DNA of 64,000 nucleotides from Noviherbaspirillum_A sp047237965 (GCF_047237965.1 NZ_JBDFLX010000001.1:2728001-2792000); one strand, 5' to 3'; positions 7,830 through 17,652 are shown, numbered from the stretch's first letter. Translations and numbers: made by a program. The notes: generated by a model from the letters alone, not told the origin.

Positions 7830-9605
7830 TTAAACTCTTTCGATGTATAGCGGAACGTCGAGAACTTTTTCTGCCATATTGAGCGCTGTCACAGGCGAGA
7901 TTAATGATATCCGCTCCGCGATTTCTTTATTTATTTCCGGTATGCTGATAATTTTCTTGCGGTAAGGGCTATAACGGAGACATAAATCAATATACGCCGC
8001 TGTCGCAGTATGTAATTTCACTTTACTATTTCTTATGAGCAAAGCATTTATATCAGCCCAGATTTTCCGGTTTTCGTGTGTATCATTAAATTTTAAACTT
8101 ATCCAAGTTAGCGCGTGGTTATCGAAAATCGCATTTCTTAATGCGCTTATGCCGATAGAACTGAAGGAGGAGCTGCTAAAAATACTAAGCAAATCCAGAT
8201 TTCTATTTTCAAGCAAGGCATACGCAAACAGTTTAGCATCTTCATCAGATAGCAAGGGATAAACTTCCTGCTGCCGGTTTCTGGGCTTAATTCTGTACTG
8301 TTCCAATCGCAGCGCTTTAAGCGTCCTGTTCTCCCTTAAGAATTCCGCGAGCAGACGTATTCCTTCTCTTTCAAAATGACTCCCATAAAGATCAAGTGTG
8401 GCGAGCGTTTTATTTTTGTCAAAGATATTGAGCAGGGGTTTCAAATTTTTAATACCAACAACACTAACACCAAGCGTTTTTAATGTCGTATTTTCTCGCA
8501 ATGCTGCAGATAGATCTTCGATCCCTTTGGAACCAATTTTATTCTCACTGATATTAATCGATATGAGTGCTCGGTTATTTTCCAAAACCTCGACAAGTGC
8601 CCTTGCACTTTTAAAGTATTGGTTGTATCGAATACTATTTTTTAAAAGATTTACAAGAATATTGTTTTCATCTAATTTTAGGCGTCGCACCGAAAAATTT
8701 TTTTTCATTGCTTTTAAAATTGATTTAATACAATACTTACTGAGGTTACTTCCAGAGATATCTAGCGAAAAATCGATGCTACTGGCCTCCAATACAGAAA
8801 CAAGTGCCGGAACTGTTTTTTCATTAATGCTCAATTTTAAATATTTAAATGCTTCATTTATTGAAATTCCTACCAGAAGCCGATACAAACCTTCTGCAGT
8901 GACTTCATCATTTTGACTGACATCCAGATCAGTTAAGGTTGAGTTTTCTTCCAGCGCTTCGGCAAGTTCAAAAAAATGATAATCACCAAGTCTATTTTTT
9001 GAAATGTCCAGAATTTTTATACTTTGATTCTCTGCCAAAATTTCGGTGAAATCTTGCAGACTATTGATTGGGCCTGGCATGATAACTGAACCATACCCCT
9101 CCTTTTCGCTTCCAGGCACAGCATAATCCTCTCCCCTTCCCATGCCATTTCCACTCAAGTCAAGCGCTACCACATTACGCGCCCCTTTTAGAAAACGCAT
9201 AAATCCTTCCCAAACTTTGCTGTTGTCAAGACCAACACACCCTGTGATCACACCTTTCTCATCCATCCAGTTCAATACGTCAAATTTTTCATGCCATATT
9301 AATTGCTGAATAAGTTGATGCCGCTCGACATCATCATCTGGAATTTCTCCGTTCAAAAAAGCACAGTGACTAGGGTTATTGATATCAAGGTACAGATGTA
9401 AATTTTTACTATCCTGGGGTGCGGTTTGCTTTTTTTGTACGTTTTTCAACCGACTCTGTTCATGGACGATGGAACTGCTGTTAGATGATTGAGACGGAAA
9501 TCGGGAAGATTCATACGACTTGGATAAGTTCGCGCTATTCAAGGTGGCCTCGTTAGGAATGAATGTTGTGACACAGTGGATCAGCACTTGTTTTGCTTGT
9601 GCCAA
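7830..9605 (-). CDS. Leucine-rich-repeat protein, candidate secreted effector
   Basis: The product is about 591 residues. After a Ser/Gln-rich N-terminal segment of roughly 90 residues comes a solenoid of long leucine-rich repeats of the ribonuclease-inhibitor type. Examples are VVALDLSGNGMGRG, LTDLDVSQNDEVTAEGL, ISINISENKIGSKGIEDL, LATLDLYGSHFEREGIRLL and LTWISLKFNDTHEN. The repeats bear the ‘ENxxLxxLxLxxN…GxxxLAxxLxEN’ rhythm of NLR/RI-type LRRs common in eukaryotes and in bacterial effectors. The gene is much more AT-rich than its surroundings, a sign of transfer. The start is unsure: the longest reading begins with TTG 9605, GTG 9587 is an alternative, neither has a Shine-Dalgarno site, and an in-frame stop lies at 9639-9641. 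Secretion is inferred from domain type and neighbours. Confidence 0.7.
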   Translation of the reverse strand: MAQAKQVLIHCVTTFIPNEATLNSANLSKSYESSRFPSQSSNSSSIVHEQSRLKNVQKKQTAPQDSKNLHLYLDINNPSHCAFLNGEIPDDDVERHQLIQQLIWHEKFDVLNWMDEKGVITGCVGLDNSKVWEGFMRFLKGARNVVALDLSGNGMGRGEDYAVPGSEKEGYGSVIMPGPINSLQDFTEILAENQSIKILDISKNRLGDYHFFELAEALEENSTLTDLDVSQNDEVTAEGLYRLLVGISINEAFKYLKLSINEKTVPALVSVLEASSIDFSLDISGSNLSKYCIKSILKAMKKNFSVRRLKLDENNILVNLLKNSIRYNQYFKSARALVEVLENNRALISINISENKIGSKGIEDLSAALRENTTLKTLGVSVVGIKNLKPLLNIFDKNKTLATLDLYGSHFEREGIRLLAEFLRENRTLKALRLEQYRIKPRNRQQEVYPLLSDEDAKLFAYALLENRNLDLLSIFSSSSFSSIGISALRNAIFDNHALTWISLKFNDTHENRKIWADINALLIRNSKVKLHTATAAYIDLCLRYSPYRKKIISIPEINKEIAERISLISPVTALNMAEKVLDVPLYIERV

Positions 9606-10228
9606 ACTGTGATCAAGGGAGGAGAAATGACGTTCCGTCTAGGCGTCGTGTGTAACTTTTTAAACCTGCTATTCCTAAAGTATTTCCAATCTTTTTACTA
9701 GCTACCTGCCTTGATGGTCGTGCAACCATTAACGTCTAAAGTTTCAACCACGATGCAGTGCGCACGTGCGATCGGCCCTGGCTGATGCCTTGCGATTTCT
9801 CAGATGCGTTGCTGGTTCGACTGCCCTTGGCGTCGGCTTTTTCATATCTCCAACTGGATATCATTGGGGCCAGGTCTTTACGCGGCTTGAAGCTGGAAGC
9901 GCCCCAGTGCGTACTAAGCCTGTTGCTATCGATATGACCGTCGTCGCGAAAGCGATTGCAGCCCTCAGCGATTCCACATCGCTTAAGCATGGCAGGGTGC
10001 AGCAAGACATTGAACGGCAAACAGCGGCATGTGCCGCATGATGTGTGGAAACAGCTTGATGCGTCATTGGGCCGTCTTAGCCGCATCATGCAGCAACGGC
10101 AACAAGGCGTCTTCGGCGATGTTGCGAAAGCCGGTCTATGCGGCGCAGGGAAGCCCTGCGCCTTATCTTCAACCAATTATCGTTGCTCGCCAGCCCAATT
10201 TAATTTATTGAACCGGATCGTCGACGCA
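9606..10228. other. 623-bp gap between two effector-like genes
   Basis: Open frames exist on both strands (for example 9736-10176 minus and 9956-10318 plus). They carry no recognisable motif, have Cys/Arg/Ser-rich translations and lack good ribosome sites. I see no terminal inverted repeats that would mark an intact insertion sequence. Possibly degraded mobile or effector DNA. Confidence 0.4.
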
Positions 10229-13105
10229 TCACGTTGGAATAGGCTTAGCAGGTGCAGCTTTGGAGTTGCTTGCCTGCTGCTTGCGAAGATCTTTTCCTCG
10301 GCCGGGAGAATTGTCTGATCTCGACTGAACCGACTTCGGGGTTCGATCGGAAACAAGCCTGGTCGGCGTGCGATTCGGGAGCCCATTCTGTTGGCCCGTC
10401 CGACGTTCAGAATTGGGCGTGCTCTTCTTGGGAGTAAGTTCGTTGATCCTGGGTAGAACGGGAAACGAGCTTGGTGCAGTAGGCAATCTGACCAAACCGC
10501 TTGCATAGCTGGAAGAACGCGGGGGTAGCGTACCGTTAGCGGCCCTTGCCTCCCAGGTATTTTTCCTCGCTTGCCTGCTTGTTGCGGGAAGCACGCCTAT
10601 CCACATGTCGCCATCTGTTCTTCTCTTCTCGGATGCGCCCTGCGTGGGAAAAGTGGACAGCTGCGCATAGTTACCGGCATCTTTCAGATCTTCGAATGTA
10701 ACTTGAATCGGCTTCTTGGCCATGTACTTCTCAGGATCCTTGGGCGCCTTTTTCTTGCTGTCAAACTCAGCTTCACAAAGAAGCATGTTGTCCCGTTTTG
10801 TATAATGGGCGACGGAAAGACTTTTCGAAATTTTTACGGGCTTTGACACCTCATTGGGATTTTCAGGTATCTCCAAAGTTTTCCAGATAGCTTTGTGTAA
10901 TCCCCTCTCTTTTTCAGTCGGATTTCGTAACTTTGGCTGTTCCTTGAGTTCCGGAATTGGATTTTCCACGCAGATATATAGTCCGTCTTTTTCCTTCGTG
11001 CTGAGCAGTGAGCTATTTATATATTTGTCGTATCGCTTTACCAGTTTCTTATGTCCATGCTCGCGCGCAGCATATTTGGCCGTATCGTTGGAGTAAAATG
11101 ATTTTTGCCCCAAGAGCAGCCTCTCCTTCATTTTGGAATACTCCCACATCTCGCAATTTGGGTCCAAGCGCAGCAATGTGGACATGAAGATATCTGCCCT
11201 CGCTATATCTCCCAGCGCCATGGCCATGTAAAATGCGCTTATTCCAAAGGTGCCATTCTTGAGTTTATCCGGCCTTCTTGCGTGAAGAATTTCCTCCTTG
11301 TCCTTGTCAGAAATAAAGGCTGAATACAGGACCGTCTCCATGAACATCTTTATCATTGTTGTCGTGGAGTGTGTCATCGCATAATAAAATGCCTGCAAAT
11401 TCTGATGCTGAGTTGCCTGTATTGCTTCTTTCTTGATATCGCATGGCGCAAATGCCGTCACTGCAAGCAGATAGGCGCGCACTAATTCCACGCTTTCGTT
11501 CTTTATTGCAATATGCAAAAGCGGCAAGCCGGAATTCGCCAATATATCGTGATAGACTCTTGTTTCCTCACGAATAAACGCTCTTTCCTCCACAGTCAAA
11601 CGTTTCTGCATTTTTCTCAGAAGTTCGATTCTTTGCAGCTGGCGCTTTCGGACCACGTACCAGGCGCCTTTTAGTCCGGCCGGTCTGATATTGTTTATCT
11701 TCCGTCTCTCCCACCAATTTAATGTCGCTTTGAATTCCTTAAGCGTCTCGCGCTCTTCATCTTCTGGCCTCCAAGAAAAAAACGACCAATCCGGTCCGAT
11801 TTTTTCATCATCACATTTTTCTGATTCCACGTAAGAAATCCACCGCTTATTTTCTTTCAAAAGAAGTTTTTTCTCCTCTTCAGGAAGGTTCCGTATTCTT
11901 TCCTCTTCGGCAAGCTTCCGCTTTCTTTCCTCTTCGGCAAGCTTCCGCTTTCTTTCCTCTTCGGCAAGGTTACGCTTTCTTTCCTCTTCAGCACGGATCA
12001 GCTTTGTGTTCTCCGCAACATGTCGCGCTTTTGTTCTGGCCACCTTAGCTGGTATCTGTGGCGCATGATTGTCAATGTATTTTTCTATCACCCATTTATC
12101 AAAAAAGGCATTGACATCAGCCTGCAAGGTCTTGCAAGGCTGCCCCCGCTTTCCCAAAAGGCAAGATAATTTCAGTTGACTTCCCAATTTTGGGTCGGTG
12201 CAGATTTCAGCCACTTTCTTATAGACCGCTTCGGCGTTCTCGTTCGTATTTTCGCCGCTCATAAGAAGTGTCAATTCTTTGACGTGCGAATAGCCATGCA
12301 TTAACGTGGCTTTATCGATTGGCGCTGGGGGTTGTTTTTCGGCTATTTTTTTTCTTTTTGCAATCTCCGCTTCCACCAATCCGGTCGGTGCCAACCCACC
12401 CTGTGATTGCCTTCTCCTTATTTTCTGGACAAGCGGCAAATCGCTCAGGTTTATCTTTTGCTGGTCTGTTTTTGGTGCGCCCGAAGTTGCCGGCTTACCG
12501 GATTGGGACCTATTGTTCCCGTCCTTACCCCTGCTATCTCCGCTACTGCTTTCAACTATGGAACTGTCGTAATCATCTATGGCAAGCGAGGTAGTGCGGG
12601 CAATCTGAGTTCCTGCGTCTGCTGTTTTTTTTGTGGCTGGCGGCTTATTGTCGGACGATGCCGGGCTGGATGAAGGGTTGCTCTTGAATACAGGCTTGCT
12701 AGCTACTTTTGCCTGCGCTTTAGTGGAAGTACCGCTTGATGTATTTTGATTTTGGAACAGGGGAATTACATCGTATTCCGTGTCGTCCCAGGAACCGCTC
12801 ACCTCGTCAAGCAATGGCGTAGTTAGTTGTTTTTGGAAATAGCTTCTGGAGGGCGACTTGTCGCTGCCGGGCTTGGCCTTGCCGGTTTTGCCTGCCTTTG
12901 CAGCCTGGCTTTTACCGGTAGAGCTCGATGCATTGGACAGGATGGGCTGGCTTTCTTTTTTGGTGGTCACGCGGGGTGAAGGCTTGGTAGCTGGCGCGGA
13001 CTGTTTGCCGCCTGGCTTGCCGCTCTGCTCCTTGCCATGTTGTGGAGGTAGGAGTGACTCCGTTTCGGAGTGAGAATCGCTGATGCTAATGCTTCCGCCT
13101 GGCAT
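10229..13105 (-). CDS. Large coiled-coil / ankyrin-like protein, candidate effector
   Basis: The product is 958 residues and the family is not recognised. ATG 13105 is preceded by GGGAGG (4-base gap). Residues 1-230 are disordered, rich in Ser, Lys, Pro and Thr. A charged coiled coil follows with four copies of a nine-residue unit like EEERKRKLA (about 371-406), encoded by a 27-bp tandem repeat. From about residue 520 there are ankyrin-like helical pairs, for example LPLLHIAIKNESVELVRAYL, ISAFYMAMALGDIARADIF and SNDTAKYAAREHGHKKLVKR. The last 150 residues are again Ser/Arg/Pro rich with a basic end. Composition is moderately AT-rich. The neighbours and the disordered N-terminus favour a secreted effector, but the protein could also be a cytoplasmic scaffold. 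Confidence 0.65.
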   Translation of the reverse strand: MPGGSISISDSHSETESLLPPQHGKEQSGKPGGKQSAPATKPSPRVTTKKESQPILSNASSSTGKSQAAKAGKTGKAKPGSDKSPSRSYFQKQLTTPLLDEVSGSWDDTEYDVIPLFQNQNTSSGTSTKAQAKVASKPVFKSNPSSSPASSDNKPPATKKTADAGTQIARTTSLAIDDYDSSIVESSSGDSRGKDGNNRSQSGKPATSGAPKTDQQKINLSDLPLVQKIRRRQSQGGLAPTGLVEAEIAKRKKIAEKQPPAPIDKATLMHGYSHVKELTLLMSGENTNENAEAVYKKVAEICTDPKLGSQLKLSCLLGKRGQPCKTLQADVNAFFDKWVIEKYIDNHAPQIPAKVARTKARHVAENTKLIRAEEERKRNLAEEERKRKLAEEERKRKLAEEERIRNLPEEEKKLLLKENKRWISYVESEKCDDEKIGPDWSFFSWRPEDEERETLKEFKATLNWWERRKINNIRPAGLKGAWYVVRKRQLQRIELLRKMQKRLTVEERAFIREETRVYHDILANSGLPLLHIAIKNESVELVRAYLLAVTAFAPCDIKKEAIQATQHQNLQAFYYAMTHSTTTMIKMFMETVLYSAFISDKDKEEILHARRPDKLKNGTFGISAFYMAMALGDIARADIFMSTLLRLDPNCEMWEYSKMKERLLLGQKSFYSNDTAKYAAREHGHKKLVKRYDKYINSSLLSTKEKDGLYICVENPIPELKEQPKLRNPTEKERGLHKAIWKTLEIPENPNEVSKPVKISKSLSVAHYTKRDNMLLCEAEFDSKKKAPKDPEKYMAKKPIQVTFEDLKDAGNYAQLSTFPTQGASEKRRTDGDMWIGVLPATSRQARKNTWEARAANGTLPPRSSSYASGLVRLPTAPSSFPVLPRINELTPKKSTPNSERRTGQQNGLPNRTPTRLVSDRTPKSVQSRSDNSPGRGKDLRKQQASNSKAAPAKPIPT
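11887..11994 (-). repeat. Four in-frame 27-bp tandem repeats
   Basis: Four units of 27 bp lie head to tail (11887-11913, 11914-11940, 11941-11967, 11968-11994). The middle two are identical and the outer two differ at a few bases. They encode the nine-residue charged coiled-coil unit of the 958-residue protein, so gain or loss of a unit keeps the frame. Confidence 0.95.
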
Positions 13106-13409
13106 AGAACCTCCCGAAATAGGCGATGCAACTTCACAGAAGAAGATAACAAGCCATCGGCTTTGATCAATCGAGATGCTCTGTCCCGTCGATCAGATAC
13201 TTCGTGGCAGCAAGCAGCGAAATTAAAGGGCGATGAACGTCACCTTGAACGGACTTCGCTTAGATGGCGGCGGCCTCGGGACAGGCATGCCAGTTGAAAA
13301 AAGGGGACACGCCTGTCTGCGCGATACACGACAGGGGTGAAACGTACGCCGCTTCCCGTCCCCGGCAACTACCAGGGCGGAAAGCGGCATCCGCCAGAAG
13401 CGGAACGTG
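13106..13409. other. Gap between glcF and the coiled-coil gene
   Basis: This 304-bp stretch lies between the end of glcF and the start of the 958-residue gene, both on the minus strand. It must hold the latter's promoter, but I see no clear -35/-10 pair, no perfect terminator hairpin and no gene. Confidence 0.4.
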
Positions 13410-14633
13410 TCAAGCCAGCGCGCTATCCACCAGCTCAATCCAGTGCGCCACCGGCGTCGCCGTGCCCGACTGCAAATGGGTAATGCAGCCAATGTTGGCC
13501 GAGACGATCATGTCCGGCCTGGTGGCTTCGAGGTTGGCGACCTTCTGGTCGCGCAAGGCATAGGCGATGTCCGGGTGCAGCACCGAATAGGTGCCGGCCG
13601 AACCGCAGCACAGATGGCTGTCGGCGCACAGTTGCACATCCACGCCGATGCCGCGCAGCACGTCTTCCACCTTGCCACGGATCTTCTGCCCGTGCTGCAG
13701 GGTGCAGGGCGGATGCCAGGCGACGCGCTTGGCGACCTTTCCGCGCAGCTTCTGCTTCAGTTCTTCCTCGAAGGACGGCAGCAGTTCCGACAAATCGCGC
13801 GTGAGCTCGGAAATGCGTTTGGCCTTCTGCGCATAGGCCGCATCCTGCTCCAGCAGGTGGCCGTATTCCTTGACGGTGGCGCCGCAGCCGGATGCCGTCA
13901 TCACGATGGCTTCGGCGCCCGCTTCCACATGCGGCCACCAGGCGTCGATGTTGCGGCGCATGTCGTCGCGCGCGGCGTCGTGGTCGTTCAGGTGATGGCG
14001 GATCGCGCCGCAGCAGCCGGCGCGCGGGGCGACGATCAGCTGCACGTCCAATGCATCGAACACGCGGGCGGTGGCGGCGTTGATGTTGGGCGACATCGAC
14101 GGCTGCACGCAGCCGTCCAGCAGCAGCATCTTGCGGGCATGCTCGCGCCTCGGCCAGGCGCCGGCGGACTGCTTCTTCGGCACCTTGTTCTTCAGCACCG
14201 CAGGCAGCAGCGGGCGCAGCAGCTGGCCGGCCTTCATCGCCGGGCTGAACACCCAGCTGCGCGGCAGGGTTTCCTTCAGCGCGGTGCGCACGGCGCGGTC
14301 GGCCGGCGCGCGCGGCACCTGGTCTTCGACGATCTTGCGGCCGATGTCGACCAGCCGGCCATAGCGCACGCCCGACGGGCAGGTGGTTTCGCAGTTGCGG
14401 CAGGTCAGGCAGCGGTCCAGGTGCAACTGGGTCTTGGCGGTGGCGGGCTTGCCTTCCAGGACCTGCTTCATCAGATAGATGCGGCCGCGCGGGCCGTCGA
14501 GCTCGTCGCCTAGCAGCTGGTAAGTCGGACAGGTGGCGGTGCAGAAGCCGCAATGCACGCAGGCCCGCAGGATGGAATCGGCTTCCTTGCCTTCCGGCGT
14601 GTCCTTGATGAAATCAGCGAGATTGGTTTGCAT
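13410..14633 (-). CDS. glcF: Glycolate oxidase iron-sulfur subunit GlcF
   Basis: The product is 407 residues, the usual GlcF length. It carries electrons from the flavin subunits of glycolate dehydrogenase to the respiratory chain at the inner membrane. Two ferredoxin-type 4Fe-4S motifs are present near the N-terminus: CVHCGFCTATCP (25-36) and CLTCRNCETTCP (about 75-86). The C-terminal half has the two CCG domains, with GCCGAIRHH and SHLCCGSAGTYS. It is the third gene of glcDEF; its ATG follows the glcE stop after one base (TGACATG), so translation is probably coupled. The substrate is likely glycolate, and other 2-hydroxyacids are possible. Confidence 0.95.
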   Translation of the reverse strand: MQTNLADFIKDTPEGKEADSILRACVHCGFCTATCPTYQLLGDELDGPRGRIYLMKQVLEGKPATAKTQLHLDRCLTCRNCETTCPSGVRYGRLVDIGRKIVEDQVPRAPADRAVRTALKETLPRSWVFSPAMKAGQLLRPLLPAVLKNKVPKKQSAGAWPRREHARKMLLLDGCVQPSMSPNINAATARVFDALDVQLIVAPRAGCCGAIRHHLNDHDAARDDMRRNIDAWWPHVEAGAEAIVMTASGCGATVKEYGHLLEQDAAYAQKAKRISELTRDLSELLPSFEEELKQKLRGKVAKRVAWHPPCTLQHGQKIRGKVEDVLRGIGVDVQLCADSHLCCGSAGTYSVLHPDIAYALRDQKVANLEATRPDMIVSANIGCITHLQSGTATPVAHWIELVDSALA

Positions 14634-14634
14634 G

Positions 14635-15702
14635 TCAGTAATCGTTTCCCAGTCGGCCGGGATTGAAGATGCCAGCCGGATCGAAAGCCTGCTTCAGGCG
14701 GCGCTGGATGCCAGCCACCGCGGGAGCAAGCGGATGAAATACGGCGTCGCGTGCGTCGGCGGCGGTGCCGGCGCGGAAGCGGCTGGCATGGCCGCCGGCG
14801 CGCGCGGCGGCGGCGCGGATGCCGTCGGCCGGTGCGCTGCTGTGCAGCCAGCGCTGGGCGCCGCCCCACTCGATGAGCTGATTGCCGTCGAGTTCCAGCG
14901 GCGCGGCCACCGGGGGCAGCGACAGGCGCCACAGCGGCGCTTCCTGTGCGGTAAAGAACGGATGCTGCTGCTCGCGCAGGCTGTGCCAGAAGCCGGCAGC
15001 GTCGGCGATTTCCTCGCCACCCAGGCGGCTGCGCGCGCCCTTCAGCGCCGCGGCCGCGCCCGACAGGCGCACCGCCAGGGTGCCGTCCAGCCAGGCGCTG
15101 GCGGAGATGGGAAGCGGCTGCCCGCCCCATTCATTGAGCGTGCGGATGGCGTCGGCCTGGCTCAGGCTGAAGGCCAGCGTGGTTTCCTCGAACGGTCGTG
15201 GCAATACCTTCAGCGACACTTCCAGCAGCAGGCCCAGCGTGCCGAGCGAGCCGGCCAGCACCCGCGACACATCGTAGCCGGCGACGTTCTTCATCACCTG
15301 GCCGCCGAAATGCAGCACTTCGCCGCGATGGTTCAACAGCACCGCGCCCAGCACGAAGTCGCGCACCGCGCCCACCGCGGCGCGGCGTGGGCCGGACAGG
15401 CCGGCCGCCACCATGCCGCCCACGGTGGCGTCGGCGCCGAAGTGCGGCGGCTCGAACGCCAGCATCTGGTTCTTTTCCGCCAGCACCGCTTCCACCTCGG
15501 ACAGCGGCGTGCCGCTCCTCACCGTGATGACCAGTTCGGTCGGGTCGTAGGCCACGATGCCGCGCCAGCCGCGGGTGTCGAGCACGTCGCCGCGCAGGGC
15601 GCCGCCATACCAGTCCTTGCTGCCGCCGCCGCGGATGCGCAGCGGACGCTCGGCCGTGGCGCCGGCGATGCGGTCCTTAAATTCCTGCAATACCTGTTCC
15701 AT
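14635..15702 (-). CDS. glcE: Glycolate oxidase FAD-binding subunit GlcE
   Basis: The product is 355 residues and begins MEQVLQEFKDRIAGA. The ATG at 15702 has a GAGAG element a few bases upstream; the frame stays open further upstream but that part is glcD in another frame. It shows a PCMH-type FAD-binding fold: RIRGGGSKDWYGG, TVRSGTPLSEVEAVLAEKNQML, ADATVGGMVAAGLSGPRRA and the VMKNVAGYDVSRVLAGS segment typical of GlcE. The end IFNPGRLGNDY matches the FAD-oxidase family. GlcE pairs with GlcD as the second flavin subunit. The gene lies 16 bp after glcD and 1 bp before glcF. Confidence 0.95.
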   Translation of the reverse strand: MEQVLQEFKDRIAGATAERPLRIRGGGSKDWYGGALRGDVLDTRGWRGIVAYDPTELVITVRSGTPLSEVEAVLAEKNQMLAFEPPHFGADATVGGMVAAGLSGPRRAAVGAVRDFVLGAVLLNHRGEVLHFGGQVMKNVAGYDVSRVLAGSLGTLGLLLEVSLKVLPRPFEETTLAFSLSQADAIRTLNEWGGQPLPISASAWLDGTLAVRLSGAAAALKGARSRLGGEEIADAAGFWHSLREQQHPFFTAQEAPLWRLSLPPVAAPLELDGNQLIEWGGAQRWLHSSAPADGIRAAAARAGGHASRFRAGTAADARDAVFHPLAPAVAGIQRRLKQAFDPAGIFNPGRLGNDY

Positions 15703-15718
15703 ACACTCTCTTTCAGAA

Positions 15719-17206
15719 TCAGAAGCGCGGCAGATCGGCGAACGGCAGCTTGCCGGCGCGCACATGCATGCGGCCATACTCGGCGCAGCGGCGCAGGCTG
15801 GGAATGGCCTTGTCGGGATTGAGCAGCAATGCGGTGTCGAAGGCCTGCTTGACGGCGCGGAAGGCGTCGAGCTCGGACTGCGAGAACTGCACGCACATCG
15901 AATTGATCTTCTCGATGCCCACGCCATGCTCGCCGGTGATGGTGCCGCCCACTTCGACGCACAGTTCCAGGATCTCGGCGCCGAACAGCTCCGCCTGCTC
16001 GAATTCGCCGGGCTGGTTGGCATCGAACAGGATCAGCGGATGCAGGTTGCCGTCGCCGGCATGGAACACGTTGGCGCAGCGCAGGCCGTATTTCTTTTCC
16101 ATCTCCGCAATGCCCAGCAGCACCTGCGCCAGGTTGCGGCGCGGGATGGTGCCGTCCATGCAGTAATAGTCCGGCGAAATGCGGCCGGCGGCCGGGAAGG
16201 CGTTCTTGCGGCCGGACCAGAACTTCAGGCGCTCGGCCTCGTTCTGCGACACCGCGATGGCAGTCGCGCCGGAATCGCGGAACACCGCTTCCATGCGGGC
16301 GATTTCTTCGTCGACTTCCTCCGGCAGGCCGTCGGACTCGCACAGCAGGATGGCTTCGGCCTCGGTGTCGTAACCGGCATGCACGAAGGGCTCGACCATG
16401 CGCGAGCTGGTCTTGTCCATCATTTCCAGGCCGGCCGGGATGATGCCGGCGGCAATCACGTTGGCCACCGCATTGCCGCCCTTGACCACGTCGTCGAAGG
16501 AAGCCATCACCACCCGCGCCTGCTGCGGCTTGGGAATCAGCCGCACGGTCACTTCGGTGACCACGCCCAGCATGCCCTCGGAGCCGATGAACAGCGCCAG
16601 CAGGTCCAGGCCGGGCGCGTCCAGCGCCTCGCCGCCGAGTTCGGCGATCTCGCCGTCGATGGTGACCATGCGCACCCGCAGCACGTTGTGCACGGTCAGT
16701 CCATATTTCAGGCAATGCACGCCGCCGGAGTTCTCGGCCACGTTGCCGCCGATGGTGCAGGCGATCTGCGACGACGGGTCGGGCGCGTAGTACAGGCCAT
16801 GCGCGCCGGCCGCCTCGGAAATGGCGAGGTTGCGCACGCCCGGCTGGACGATGGCGGTGCGGGAGTAGGCGTCGAGCCTGACGATGCGGTTGAGCCGGGC
16901 GGTGGAGATCACCACGCCGTCGGCGATCGGCATCGCGCCGCCGGACAGGCCGGTGCCGGCGCCGCGCGGCACGATGGGCGCCTTCAGGCGACGGCAAACG
17001 TTGATAGCGGCGATTACCTGCTCTTCGTTGGCGGGCAGGACCACGATCATCGGCAACTGGCGATAAGCCGCCAGGCCATCGCATTCATAAGGCCGGGTAT
17101 CTTCCTCGTTAAAAAGGACCGCGCCCGCCGGCAGCACGGCGTTCAGGGCATCGGCGACCTCGCGCTGGCGCGCGGCGGCGAACGGCGCTTCTGATGGAGC
17201 ATTCAT
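15719..17206 (-). CDS. glcD: Glycolate oxidase catalytic flavoprotein GlcD
   Basis: The product is 495 residues (E. coli GlcD is about 499). It oxidises glycolate to glyoxylate using FAD. Visible are the pyrophosphate-binding PRGAGTGLSGGAMP, SSQIACTIGGNVAENSGG, IGSEGMLGVVTEVTV, the HAGDGNLHPLILFD segment and TITGEHGVGIEKI near the end. The ATG at 17206 (MNAPSEAPF) has AGGA about 9 bases upstream; an in-frame upstream ATG at 17260 gives an unlikely His/Arg-rich extension. It is the first gene of the glcDEF operon, whose promoter should lie in the 446-bp gap upstream. No glcC-type regulator is adjacent. Confidence 0.95.
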   Translation of the reverse strand: MNAPSEAPFAAARQREVADALNAVLPAGAVLFNEEDTRPYECDGLAAYRQLPMIVVLPANEEQVIAAINVCRRLKAPIVPRGAGTGLSGGAMPIADGVVISTARLNRIVRLDAYSRTAIVQPGVRNLAISEAAGAHGLYYAPDPSSQIACTIGGNVAENSGGVHCLKYGLTVHNVLRVRMVTIDGEIAELGGEALDAPGLDLLALFIGSEGMLGVVTEVTVRLIPKPQQARVVMASFDDVVKGGNAVANVIAAGIIPAGLEMMDKTSSRMVEPFVHAGYDTEAEAILLCESDGLPEEVDEEIARMEAVFRDSGATAIAVSQNEAERLKFWSGRKNAFPAAGRISPDYYCMDGTIPRRNLAQVLLGIAEMEKKYGLRCANVFHAGDGNLHPLILFDANQPGEFEQAELFGAEILELCVEVGGTITGEHGVGIEKINSMCVQFSQSELDAFRAVKQAFDTALLLNPDKAIPSLRRCAEYGRMHVRAGKLPFADLPRF

Positions 17207-17652
17207 GGCTGTACGTCCTGGGATGGGTAGCGGGCGCGCCGAATGGCACCCGCTCTTCAAGAAAGCGGACAGTGTAGCGAAACTGGGGCGATAAAAGGCG
17301 TTTGCGGCGGCGGAATGACTGAAAAGCTTTGCGGAGATTGGTGAAAGATTTTGATGTGGCTGACAGAAAAAGCCAAATTTCGTGGCGATGGGGAAGAAGC
17401 GGCTTCGCGTTCAGGGCGCTCGGCGCTTGAGGCTGTGCGCGAAAATCGCGGTGAAACGGGATTACGACGTCGCGCAACGTCACTGACGCAATGCCAAGAA
17501 GGGGCAGAGAGCGTAGGCAGCGGCACTAATAAAATAAAGCTGCGCCTCTGCCAAGCCAGGCAGAGGCGCAGTGTCGCATGATGATGCGTTGAAGGAACTG
17601 GCGTTATCGCGTTTTGCTTACTGCCTCCATCCTTACTTTTGTCTTATCAAGA
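17207..17652. other. Gap upstream of glcD
   Basis: This 446-bp stretch has no supported gene. It should carry the glcDEF promoter and contains the terminator hairpin of the ankyrin gene described separately. The open frames in it are short and lack family signals. Confidence 0.45.
17528..17571 (-). terminator. Rho-independent terminator of the ankyrin gene
   Basis: A perfect 13-bp stem, CTGCGCCTCTGCC (17540-17552) with GGCAGAGGCGCAG (17559-17571), has a 6-base loop. Read on the minus strand it is followed by CTTTATTTTATTAG. It stands about 80 bp after the stop of the ankyrin gene and separates it from glcDEF. Confidence 0.85.

Noticed and set aside
9736..10318. Open frames on both strands in the 9.6-10.2 kb gap
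   Set aside because: No motifs, no good start signals, no inverted repeats; cannot be told from noise.
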